A stretch of DNA of 23,458 nucleotides from NCBI GenBank assembly GCA_002197995.1, contig NGZR01000010.1:120817-144274 (forward strand). The letters run 5' to 3'. This document shows positions 9,473 to 18,060 of the stretch, piece after piece (position 1 is the first letter of the stretch; the number at the start of each line of letters is the position of its first letter). The translations under genes and the position numbers were made by a program. This DNA comes from Gaeumannomyces sp. JS-464. Lineage: Eukaryota; Ascomycota; Sordariomycetes; Magnaporthales; Magnaporthaceae. The notes beneath the pieces are model-generated. The model had not been told where the DNA came from and did no database searches. It saw only the letters and a list, made by a program, of their open reading frames with translations.

Positions 9473-9543
9473 TAAACCAATGCCCCAACCAACAAGCCAC
9501 GATATCCTCCAAATTGCCCTCGCCGAGGCGAGTCGATTGCAAA

Positions 9544-10800
9544 TTACCGCGCTTCCTCCCGAGCCCTGTACGCCTGGTAGTCGGCCCATAACCTATTGGC
9601 TATTAAAGCCCTGTAGTGACTCCAAGACGCTTGCGTTGTGCCCATTTCCTGCCCTCGCCTTACAGCCTCGCTTTCGATGTAGGCCTTTTGAAATGCATTT
9701 TCTCCCTCATTTTCAGCTTGTTCGGGACCAGGATTTAATGCTGACAATGCCCTGGATTCCCTCTCTAGAATGAAGTTATGCAGGGCCGTAACGGCCAACA
9801 CGACATCGATCTGCGAGCGGATATCGTAGCCGGGGGGCGTGCCCCTGATAATCTTCCAGCGACCTTTGAGATCACCGAAAGTCCTTTCGATAACCACGCG
9901 CATTTTTGCATGGTGCAGGTTAAAAAGCTCGGCAGGGGTCTCCGGCCGGGCTAGGCCTTGTTCTTGGAGGTGATACCTCGTCGCCATGAACGGGGTTATT
10001 ACCCCGGTGCCCTGGAAAAAGCCGGCATCTCCAAGGTAAAAATGACCCTTTGGGATACGGAATCCGGCCTGCTGAGCCTTCCTAAGCAACAGGGAGTCGT
10101 GTATCGAGCCCTCGGCGCCAGCCATGACGAAAACGAACCGCCCGCCGTGATCTACGGCCGCCAGAACGTTCTGTGCCGTCGGGCCCTTCCGACTCCTCCA
10201 AGCGACCCCCTCCGCCGCGCTGACTTTGGCGTTGATTAGGGTCCCGTCGACGGCTCCCAGGCACCCAGCAAAGGCCTCCCGGACCTCCTGCCGCCTGGAA
10301 TCGGGCCACCGGACGTCCGATACCTCCGGCAACGTCACAAACGCGGCGTTGAGGACGATCATGGCTTGCAGGACCTCATGGAAGTACCGGTGGATCGTGG
10401 CAAGGCTGTGGCCAAAGATATGGGCCGCCACTCGAAAAGAGACACCTTGCCCACAGATATATAGGAAACAGGCCACTTTCTCGCGCACAGAGAGTAGTTT
10501 TGATCCCGAAAGACCCGTGTGCGTGATCAGCCAGTTGCAAAGGCCCAGAAAAGTGCTTTGGGTGACCCGGAAGAGCTCCTGAAAGGCCAGGGCGGCCTCG
10601 GGTCTTTGCCAGTATCGGAGAAGGGTGTCGCCGGAAAATATCGTCGTATGCACGGTCCGTAGGCCTCCGCCTACCCCATGGAGGGTCCCGGAGATGCAGG
10701 CGGCCGTGACGGCTTGCATATAGAGGAGGAACAGTTGACGGGCTTTGCGCCGGAACAAGACCCGGGAGACGGCTGGGGAGGTATCCATGAGATAGAGCAA
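9544..10800 (-). CDS. PIF/Harbinger DDE transposase (HARBI1-like), intact
   Basis: A 418-aa transposase that would cut the element at its termini and reinsert it at TWA targets. A helix-turn-helix region covers about residues 104-147 (SVREKVACFLY.., HIFGHSLATIHRYF). The DDE_Tnp_4 catalytic core follows: D185 in GAVDGTLI, D258 in FYLGDAGF, E305 in VVIERTFG, with the family motif LHHAKMRVVIERTFGDLKGR. No stop or frameshift interrupts it and all three acids are present. Start could be M1 (10800) or M5 (10788); both precede the conserved region. It converges on the SANT-like gene, with the MULE-like insertion just past its stop. Likely a competent enzyme, though activity depends on the partner protein and cannot be read here. 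Confidence 0.95.
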   Translation of the reverse strand: MLYLMDTSPAVSRVLFRRKARQLFLLYMQAVTAACISGTLHGVGGGLRTVHTTIFSGDTLLRYWQRPEAALAFQELFRVTQSTFLGLCNWLITHTGLSGSKLLSVREKVACFLYICGQGVSFRVAAHIFGHSLATIHRYFHEVLQAMIVLNAAFVTLPEVSDVRWPDSRRQEVREAFAGCLGAVDGTLINAKVSAAEGVAWRSRKGPTAQNVLAAVDHGGRFVFVMAGAEGSIHDSLLLRKAQQAGFRIPKGHFYLGDAGFFQGTGVITPFMATRYHLQEQGLARPETPAELFNLHHAKMRVVIERTFGDLKGRWKIIRGTPPGYDIRSQIDVVLAVTALHNFILERESRALSALNPGPEQAENEGENAFQKAYIESEAVRRGQEMGTTQASWSHYRALIANRLWADYQAYRAREEAR

Positions 10801-11175
10801 AAAAAGGCGAGTTGAACGGTATATTTGCTATATTGAACGGCCAAAAATTGAAGCCAAAATGATCGAGTTTACTTTGAGCCCCTACTGCCGCCGTGATCTG
10901 GATCCCTTCCTTTATTTGACCCGTGGGCCGGCCTACCCTCTCTTTAACCCTCCCAGGCCCTTGCAGATCAAGAGCCACACGTGGCTTGCAGGGCCTCCAT
11001 CCGACCGACTCGTTGGCCTGGCCAAAATGGTACTTCTGGCGGGCCAAATGCTATTTTTACTAGGGGTTTTATATGGGTCGAGGCCGGGGGGCCTCGGGTC
11101 CACAAACGGTTTCTCAGGCGGTTGGCAAAAATAGTATGCAAAAAACAAAAAACCGTCGTTGGGGCGAACAGCCCC
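10801..11175. other. Harbinger right end and transposase upstream region
   Basis: Non-coding terminal segment containing the right inverted repeat (11165-11175). An AT-rich stretch with CTATAT/ATATTT at about 10817-10836 is the only core-promoter candidate for the minus-strand transposase. Overlapping open frames here look like chance. Confidence 0.5.
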
Positions 11176-11178
11176 TAA

Positions 11179-11618
11179 GGCATTTTAGGGGTAAATAGGA
11201 CAGTATAACTGATTTAAAGTACAAAAGGGGAACACGTAACTTAAAAGGGCAATTTAATTGCTTGCCTTAAGGGATACTTAGGAGCTAACTTAGGTTAACT
11301 AATGCCGAAGCCTTAGTTAAAGCTACTTAAGGTACAAGGAAATCCATTCTTTATATATACGCTGTTTGTCCGCGGCGAATCTTTAGATTTGTAGCTTTAT
11401 TTAAAGATCCAAAAATCCTTTTAAATTTATAGCTTTGTCCAAAAATCCAAAAATCCCTTTGGATTTATGGCTTTGTCCAAAGATCTAAAGATCCAACTTA
11501 CGTAACCTTGTCACGTAACTCGTCGAGGGCGGGCTGGGGACGCATCCAACTTAGTGCTCCTCCCAGCGTTCCGTTTAAGCCTTTGCCCCGCCTCCGTCCC
11601 TTGTGTTTGGTCGTAACA
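11179..11618 (+). repeat. LTR copy 3, right piece
   Basis: Continues the 6043-6073 LTR fragment directly after the TAA duplication (GGCATTTTAGGGG) and ends TCGTAACA at 11618. It matches the reverse complements of LTR copies 1 and 2, including CACGTAACTTAAAAGG, the TATATATAC box at about 11351-11360 and the GTAACA terminus. The sequence after 11618 does not match the internal starts of copies 1 and 2, and no target duplication is seen with 6038-6042. It may be a solo LTR of a related family or the remnant of a rearranged element. Confidence 0.85.
11385..11492 (+). repeat. About 37-bp tandem repeat inside LTR copy 3
   Basis: Three imperfect units of the form GATTTATAGCTTTGTCCAAAGATCCAAAAATCC are present here, while copies 1 and 2 hold about two. 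This largely explains why LTR copy 3 (471 bp) is longer than the others (409-410 bp). Confidence 0.7.
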
Positions 11619-12015
11619 CGTAACTTCGTCGCCGATATATTTAAATGTTATTTGTGTTTGTAAATTTGGTATATTTGTTGTAAATTCCTTAAATACGGCT
11701 ATTTGCCGCCCGTTTTTTAAAAATGCTTTATTAATATCGTAATTTTTTACAAAGTTTTCGGCATATGGAAGGGTTGAAAATTTATAATCCCGAGCTTGTT
11801 TTTTTAATATTTCAAAGGTTTATTTTTGGTTTTTTAAGTCCTTTTTCGATCATTATATCGAACTTGTGATAAATTTCCTTAGCTTTTTTTTTTATCGAAC
11901 CTTGTAAGTTTAAACACGACGCGGTAATTCTTTTCGCTATAGTATTTAAACCGAATGGCTTGGAGCATGGCGATTATTTGTGGCTTACAAAGGCACCATT
12001 CTGCTTTATCCTTAT
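11619..12015. other. AT-rich decayed repeat flank
   Basis: Strongly AT-shifted sequence with many TA dinucleotides. On the minus strand, a readable patch at about 11880-12020 (KAEWCLCKPQIIAMLQAIRF, then KYYSEKNYRVV) suggests a former ORF, but I recognise no family. The AT-shift ends near 12,000, where base composition returns to that of the genes. Confidence 0.5.
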
Positions 12016-12559
12016 TTAATTTATGCATTTGGCACATATCGTCGTAACAGCTGGTTTAGCTGTACGTTGGTTTTTGCCGGACGGGAGGGTGGTTAACTTG
12101 GTCGATGTAAAAGCCGGACCCGGGCGCGAGCATCTTGATCTACTGCGGAAGCATGGCAGCGTCCACCAGGACGCAAGGGTTCGCAACATTAATGAGCGTG
12201 GCTCGCACCGAAAATCCCAGCAGGCCAGTTCCGACAGCGACCACTTAGCAAGATAGTTTGCAGCTGCACAGCGGAGTGGCAACAAGCCAAACTGCGTCCC
12301 GAAAACCTTGGAATGTAAACTTTGGCGAATACAAATGGTAATGAGAAAGCCGCCGAAGACGTACACGCATATGCCGTTAACGGCGTAAAGCCGTAGCATA
12401 AAAATGAAATAAACTTCAGCGAAAAAGAACACTATCTGATGTCAACGCCTATCCGTCGCGAACCACGCTTCCCCAGGTCAAAGTCGTTAACTCTGAAATG
12501 CATTGGCTGGGTAGGGATGCGTCCGTGGCTTCCAAAACCCTGCCGACCAGCCCCGCGAT
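12016..12559. other. 3' flank of the P450 gene
   Basis: No gene supported. Open frames on both strands are short and lack recognisable motifs. The interval would hold the 3' UTR and terminator of the minus-strand P450. Confidence 0.5.
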
Positions 12560-14495
12560 CTACTCGTCGTCGGCGGCCTCGACCGCGAGCGAGTCCATGT
12601 CGATTTCAGCCTTCCGCGGCTTGTACAGCAACCTATTCTCGGGGTGCGTAAAGGCATCGGTGCCGAAAAAGACAGGTTCCAAAGTCGCGCCGGGGGCAAG
12701 CTTCCAGTCGTATTTCATAAGCAGGTGGCAGAGCGCGAGCTTGATTTCGTTGGCGGCGAAGAAGCGACCCGGGCAGGCGTATTTGCCCAGGCCGAAAACC
12801 ATATGCTCAGGGGTCGTCGAGACGAGCTGCGCTTTGTGCTCGCCGCCTTCCAAATTGCGCATGTTGTAAAACCGGTAGATGTCGAACTTTTCCGGGTTTT
12901 GGTATATTTCAGGGTCCATCAGCTTGCTGCTATCCAGAGCTATGCGTTGGCCTTCAAAAACTTTGAGGCCGCCAGGCAGTTCGGTATCGGCGGTCGCTAC
13001 GCGCCGCAAACTGTCTTTATCCGAATCGGCAACACTCGTATTAGTCAAATGCGAAAATTGCAACGCTCTTTTGAGGGAAATAAAGGCGGTCCCAATTTAC
13101 CAAAAGAAGGCGGTTTCAAACGCTGCGCTTCCTTGATGGCACTGTCAAGGAGCTTCAGCTTGTATAGCGAAGTCTTTTTCCAGCCGCCCTCGGGAAGGAC
13201 TTCCAGCATCTCCTGCCTCAACGCTTCGATGGCTTGCGGGCGCGCTGCTAGGTTGAGCATCGTTTGGGTCAAAAGGTCGGACGTGGTATGGGTAGCGGCC
13301 AGGGAAATTATGAGTTGAAAATCGGTTGGGTCGTAGGGCGCTCCCTCCGCTTCCATTTCGGCCCACTCGATAGCGTCGTTGTAGAACGGCGGAGGGAGGC
13401 TCTTGGCGATGCACTCCTGCCTCTCCTTTCGACGTCTGCCGATTTCGGTATCGACAATCTTCTTCGCGCGCGCCTTTTCGTTTCTCACCGCTGCGCAGCT
13501 AGGGGTGAAGATGTATACTAGCGGCCTTAACCAATAAGGAAAAAGCCGCAACTTTCGCGTAGTCCTGAAGAGGTTTATGGGGAAACCAGTAGTAATTTCC
13601 AGCCAAGTTTCGTTGCGGCAGATTTCGAGTCCTAGGAAGACCCTGGATGAAAGCCGTGCAACAAGGCCCAGCATAGCATCGTAGATTTTTACCTCGGTCC
13701 AATCTTCCCTCCCAGTCAGTTTTACCTGTTCCTTTTGCGGAGTAGCTCACTGCGAGACTTAGGACTGGACGGAGCGGCTCACCGGACGGTTGTCCCAAAA
13801 CCTTGCCCAAGGCAAACGTGGCTTCGTGAGCAAGCGGCTCAGTGACAGTGTCTAGGCAACATAAGTTCATTCAGGAGTTAGCGGCGGGCAGGAAGATAAA
13901 TATAGCCAGAAGGGGGAAAACCATTACTTAAACGCTTCGTTAGGTGCTTCTTCACAAGGTTTTGCATAATTTCACTGGGATGATCGAGCAACGCAAGGGC
14001 CGTCAAGCCCGGCAAGCGGAGAGGGAAATTCTCAACGGATTAACAAAGATAGAAGGTCAGCTTTGGCCGCAAACGCCTGGGCTGTCGCGAAGTCGGAACC
14101 GCCCGGTGTCTCACCCTGCTAAACTCCCTCCGGAAGCTGAGGGCTCGGTTGTTCTTAATGTCGACGGCTCTGTCGGGAGGCAGCACGGTGACCGGACCTG
14201 CCTGGTTCAGGACGGTGAAGGGCTGGTTGGGAAAACGCTTTCTGGCGTCGCTCAGGATCTGCATGCCATTCCGGGCAAACTGAAATTGTTTCTGGATCCG
14301 AAACTCAAACAGCTCGGGCGCGTTGGCAAGAGGGAACTGGCTGCCCTTCCCGCCGAGAAAGTGGCTTGCGATAACAGGGACCAGGACCAGTGCCAACAGG
14401 GTCACGACAATGGTGGTGGGCTGGTCGAACCTGTGGCCTCCCAGCAGGACGCCGGGGAACCAGGTCGTGTCGGCGCTGATCGAAGTGACCGCCAT
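12560..14495 (-). CDS. Fungal cytochrome P450 monooxygenase, five exons, 536 aa
   Basis: Exons: 14495-14115, 14030-13928, 13851-13783, 13703-13101, 13014-12560, totalling 1,611 nt. The four introns (84, 76, 79, 86 bp) start GTGAGA, GTAATG, GTGAGC and GTAAAT, end in AG, and keep frame. The enzyme should be ER-anchored and haem-dependent, inserting oxygen into a small hydrophobic substrate with electrons from P450 reductase. Visible: membrane anchor about residues 27-47, I-helix AATHTTSD about 320-327, ExxR (EAQR) 376-379, and haem loop FGLGKYACPGRFFA with Cys466. The AATHTTSD and CPGRFFA pattern resembles the CYP68 / ent-kaurene-oxidase-like fungal group of secondary metabolism; the substrate is unknown. 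It is divergent from the epoxide hydrolase at 15514. It appears intact despite abutting a RIP zone. Confidence 0.92.
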
Positions 14496-15199
14496 GGCAG
14501 TAGCCTTGGATGTGTAGTCGCTTGATGGATAGCTGTTCTGCCGGAAAGCCTGCGGAGTTGAGTCAAAGAGCGATGGCAGTGAACTGGTTAGGTTGATTGA
14601 TGGTTAAGGTAGATATGAAATCGTCGTATCAAGCAACGATACCAATGCCAAGAGTCGGTCGGAACCATCCTCAGTGTAGGGGAGCCCGTCATATATCTAT
14701 CCCAACCGACGGCGGGCACCCCACGTTCGGCCAGTCGGTCAGTCCGGATGCACCCGAGCGCGGCCTCTTTAAAGCCGGCGAATTCCCGAGATCGGCGGGT
14801 CCAGCAACAGTCCTACCGAGCCGCAGCGGACCCCGGCTCTCCGAGACGGGCTAGTGTCCGTTTGTGGAGCCCCCCATCGTTTGGGGTGCACTGGTATCGC
14901 ACGGCTCGGCCAGTGCGCCACGCGGCCAACACGAGCAAGGGGGAGCTGAAGCCGTCACTGGCACCGGCCGCGGCACTTGAGCATCTTTGTCAGACACCAA
15001 AACAAACGTGTCCCGCGCCGGCCCCACCACTTGAGAGCTCCGCGCCGCAGTTGGTTTAGTCCATGGCTCCGCTTTTGCCGAACTCTCTTGGGGATGGCCA
15101 ATGATCATGTAAGAGTCATTTATTCATTTTCACTTTCACTTTACGAGGGCCTCGCCGATCACATATGGTGCATGCCCAACTCGGGCTCCGCCTTTCGAT

Positions 15200-15265
15200 T
15201 CGGCGTGTCCAGGTGTGGGCGGTCGGCGTGTCGGGTCGTCCGAATGGGCGGGGCATCGGCGTGTC
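15200..15265 (+). repeat. Three direct copies of TCGGCGTGTC
   Basis: Exact decamers at 15200-15209, 15223-15232 and 15256-15265, all in the same orientation and about 85-150 bases upstream of the TATA box of the epoxide hydrolase. CGG is the contact triplet of fungal Zn2Cys6 factors, so a regulator-binding array is a reasonable but untested reading. Confidence 0.6.
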
Positions 15266-15349
15266 GGTTTAACACAGAGGGGCCGCTTTTGGGACACGGA
15301 AAGGTAGGAACCAGCGTTGTGGCCATTGCTACTGGGTGCTTGGACGAGG

Positions 15350-15359
15350 ATATATATAG
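15350..15359 (+). promoter_or_regulatory. TATA box of the epoxide hydrolase gene
   Basis: ATATATATAG, about 155 bases upstream of the ATG at 15514 and directly downstream of the decamer array. It is the clearest TATA element in this promoter. Confidence 0.6.
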
Positions 15360-15513
15360 GACATCAGACGTCTATTTGGTGTCCCAACAGTTGCTTATTC
15401 CCACAGAATTTCTGTATAGACATTTGCATCGTTCTACTTTCGCCGGTCCTCCCAATATTTACTACTCGGTACGGGTACGCTTTTGTCGTCACACACCTGC
15501 CTTCAGAGTCAGA

Positions 15514-17133
15514 ATGGCCGAAACAATTCAGCCTTTCAAGGTGCGTTCTGTTACCAGCTGGCGAGGCACTCTTCCAAACCCCTCGCCCCCGCGAAAGAGG
15601 GGGGTTATTCGCGCTGCTCCCGCTGCTGTTCGCTGACAATTATGCCGCCTGCCTCTGGCCGAACCCGGAACCGAGCCGCAAAGATCCATATCGCCGAGTC
15701 GGAGTTGGAGCTTCTGCGGAAGAAGCTGGAGTCCGCTCGGCTGCCGGAAAACTTCTCTGACAGCGAATGGGGGGAGGAGGGCGAAGGGGGCGTGACGATA
15801 GGCCTGATGCGTGATACGCTCGAATACTGGCGGACAGCGTACGACTGGCGATCGGTCGAGGCGCGTCTCAACGAGATGCCGCAATTCAAGATGCGAGTCG
15901 AAGTCGACGTCGACAGGTTCGACCCGTTCGAGGTGCACTTTGTGCATGCGAAAGCTCCTCCTTCTGCAGACGGGCGCCGCCCGCTCCCGCTGCTGTTTCT
16001 GCACGGCTGGCCTGGCTCTTTTCTCGAAGTGCAAGGCATCCTGCCACGGCTCCTTGAAGCCGGCTTCGATGTTGTGGCCCCGAGCCTCCCGGGCTACGGT
16101 TTTTCCGGCTATCCGAGGCAGGCCGGCTTCACCGTCGTCCAGGTGGCGGACGCCATGCACCAGCTCATGTCGAAACTGGGCTACGAATCTTACGTCGTGC
16201 AAGCAGGCGACTGGGGCTCTATTATCGCGCGGACTGTTGCCATGCGGTATCCTCGGTCTGTTGCAGGCCTCCACCTCAACATTGTGAGTCGAACTGAAGC
16301 AAAGACAGAGGATCCTTACGTTCGGCAGAAACTGATATATAGGCGACGTACAGGTTGTTTCGTGGAAAGATGAAACCATCCAACCCGCCAGCGAACAGTT
16401 GACCCCAGCCGAACGGGCACTGGCAGTATGGCCCAAATGGTTCTCTTCGCCCAGTTCCGCCTACCGGCAGCTCAATTGGCAGAAGCCTCGCACCATTGGT
16501 GTACGTCCTCTTTTATTTGCTACGTCCGCCTTTCGCTATCAGTCCCTCACCTTATTTTAAGCCGCATACAATGCGGAAGCAACTGACGGAATCACGCCGC
16601 TTAATCCTTGGGGAAGGAAACTAACACGTTGGTCTCACTGGGTAGTACGCCTTGCACGATTCGCCCGTGGGAATGCTTGCTTGGATGACTGACAAAATAC
16701 TGCTCTGGTCCGACACCAAAATCAAGCATTGGACACCAGAAGAGCTCATCACCTGGACATTGATCCGTAAGTTACCTACCTTTTTTTTTTTCGCTATTTC
16801 GTACAACGTTCCGCCGATGGAAGAACAAGAGGCTAAATGTTGGTAGACTATTTCCCGGGGCCGACGACGGCCATGCTGATGTACCGCGAAAACCCCCCGT
16901 CGGTCTTCACGGCCGCTTGGGAACGTCTGGGGCGGGACTACGTCGAAGTACCCGTTGGGGTCAGCCATTTCGCCAAAGAGCGCGCTATGGCGCCGCGGCC
17001 CGTGGCAGAGGAGCATAACAATGTCGTCTGGTGGCGGGCGCACGACCGGGGCGGCCACTTTCCAGCGTACGAACTCCCAGAGCTGCTCGCGGCCGACGTT
17101 GCCGAGTTTTTCCACACGTACCGGGAACAGTAA
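15514..17133 (+). CDS. Microsomal-type epoxide hydrolase (alpha/beta hydrolase), five exons, 393 aa
   Basis: Exons: 15514-15540, 15684-16283, 16354-16500, 16646-16766, 16847-17133, totalling 1,182 nt; introns of 143, 70, 145 and 80 bp begin GTGCGT, GTGAGT, GTACGT, GTAAGT. The enzyme adds water to epoxides to give vicinal diols. The N-terminal EHN segment (from PFKIHIAESELE) is followed by oxyanion motif HGWPGS (116-121), nucleophile D185 in QAGDWGS, cap region, likely acid E343 in FAKE, and base H369 in RGGHFPAYE. Length is usual for fungal members. The 9-codon first exon was chosen because it restores the conserved start MAETIQPFK and joins in frame. Divergent from the P450, whose epoxide product it could process. 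No damage seen. Confidence 0.92.
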
Positions 17134-17511
17134 ACCCAGGCCGTAATCAGCGCAGAACTAGCAAAAGTGAACTAAATGCGTATATCTGCTAGCGTTCCCA
17201 TGAACCCGGCTGGTGTCTCTCCTTGTGCCATATCGTACTCTTGGGGTGCATCCTCCTGGACCCCCGTTGCCGCTGGTGCCAGAGCCTCTCGAAGTCGACA
17301 CCAGGGCCTTGACGCAGGCGATTGTCACCGTCATGGTGTCTGGCGCATAGGGGGTCTTTGCTGCGCGATAGCGTCATTGATGTCTTGGACCACCCCGTGG
17401 CCTTCAAGAGCTAAGTACATATATAACGAAAGCAACGGTGTCACGTCGCTTCTGCTGTTGCTTCTGCCTGTTGCTGCCGCTGCTTCTGAGTGGCCATGAT
17501 GAAGAAGCAGT
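17134..17511. other. Intergenic region after the epoxide hydrolase
   Basis: No gene supported. A long minus-strand open frame (17331-18197) begins downstream and ends here, but it is antisense to the helicase relic and low in complexity, so I treat it as spurious. Confidence 0.5.
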
Positions 17512-18060
17512 GGGTTGGAGACATGGCTCTGCCTGCGGGTTGTGCCCGAGAAAGAGGGCGGACGTAAGGCGCCGCTGCTGGCGATGCGGCAGGTGGTTTT
17601 GGGGGCGCAGTTGCGACGGATAATGGGGGAGGGAGTGGAGTTTCGAAGGGTGCAGGGCCCGGCGTTACGGGCGATCATGCAGCAGCAGGCCACCCCCAGA
17701 ATGGTTCTGATGGGCACGGGCGGGGCAAAAGCATGTTGTTCGTGTTGCCGCCGCCGGCGTTCCTGATCGGGTTGACGGTCGTGGTGGTGACGCCAGAGTC
17801 GGCGGTGGGGGAAAGATTTGGGCATTTCATCAACCGGCAGCGGGCGATGGGCCGGTTGGACCGGATCGTGGTGAACGAGTGCCACATGGTGTTGGATTCG
17901 GGGGCGGGGGGCAGTTGGAGGATGCGGTTGTTGGGGCTGCGCGGGTTGGTTAAGGCGGAGATGCAGATGTTGTATTTGATGGCGACGTTGAGGCCGGCGG
18001 ACGAGGCCGAGTTTGTGCGGTTGGTCGGGTTGCCCGAGACGGGGAGCTGGCAGACTTGCT
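17512..18060 (+). pseudogene. RecQ-type DEAD/DEAH helicase relic
   Basis: Two overlapping plus-strand frames together resemble the helicase half of fungal RecQ-like proteins. The first gives EFRRVQGPALRAIMQQQ and the Walker A start VLMGTGG (to about 17727), where the frame breaks. The second gives SMLFVLPP.. (here MLFVLPPPAFLIGLTVVVV), TPESAVGERFGHFINRQRAM, LDRIVVNECHMVLDS and LRPADEAEFVRLVGLP. The box II residue is Asn instead of Asp (NECH). The stretch between TVVVV and TPESAVG, where motif Ia normally sits, is missing. Frameshift, deletion and mutated box II all mark it as dead. Helicases of this type often travel with subtelomeric or mobile fungal sequence. Codons end in G unusually often compared with neighbours. 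Confidence 0.75.

Larger units (their letters stand above)
6074..11175. mobile_element. PIF/Harbinger DNA transposon, complete, nested in an LTR
   Basis: Left end GGGGCTGTTCG (6074-6084) is the exact inverse of right end CGAACAGCCCC (11165-11175). Similarity continues imperfectly inward (GCGGTTTTTGGTTTTTT against ACGGTTTTTTGTTTTTT). TAA flanks both ends (6071-6073, 11176-11178), fitting the TWA target preference of PIF/Harbinger. It contains the two genes typical of the superfamily, a DDE transposase and a Myb/SANT-like protein, here convergent. Length is 5,102 bp, or about 3,982 bp without the inserted element and its duplicated target. Unlike the LTR around it, it shows no AT-shift, so it arrived after that decay or escaped it. 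Confidence 0.95.
14496..15513. promoter_or_regulatory. Shared divergent promoter region of P450 and epoxide hydrolase
   Basis: A 1,018-bp intergenic stretch between two outward-facing genes. On the EH side lie three copies of TCGGCGTGTC and a TATA box; on the P450 side an ATATATC motif at about 14689-14699 could be a minus-strand TATA. The segment is GC-rich with many CGG triplets, the half-site of Zn2Cys6 regulators. The two genes could be co-controlled from here; this is inference. Confidence 0.5.

Noticed and set aside
10376..11047. 223-codon minus-strand frame over the transposase start
   Set aside because: It is in another frame from the transposase, whose conserved motifs decide the real frame; no domain is visible.
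11140..11175. GGGGCGAACAGCCCC as a hairpin terminator
   Set aside because: The palindrome-like look comes from the Harbinger terminal repeat next to the target duplication; it is explained by the TIR.
15528..16436. 302-codon minus-strand open frame
   Set aside because: Exactly antisense to the epoxide hydrolase exons, with no motif of its own.
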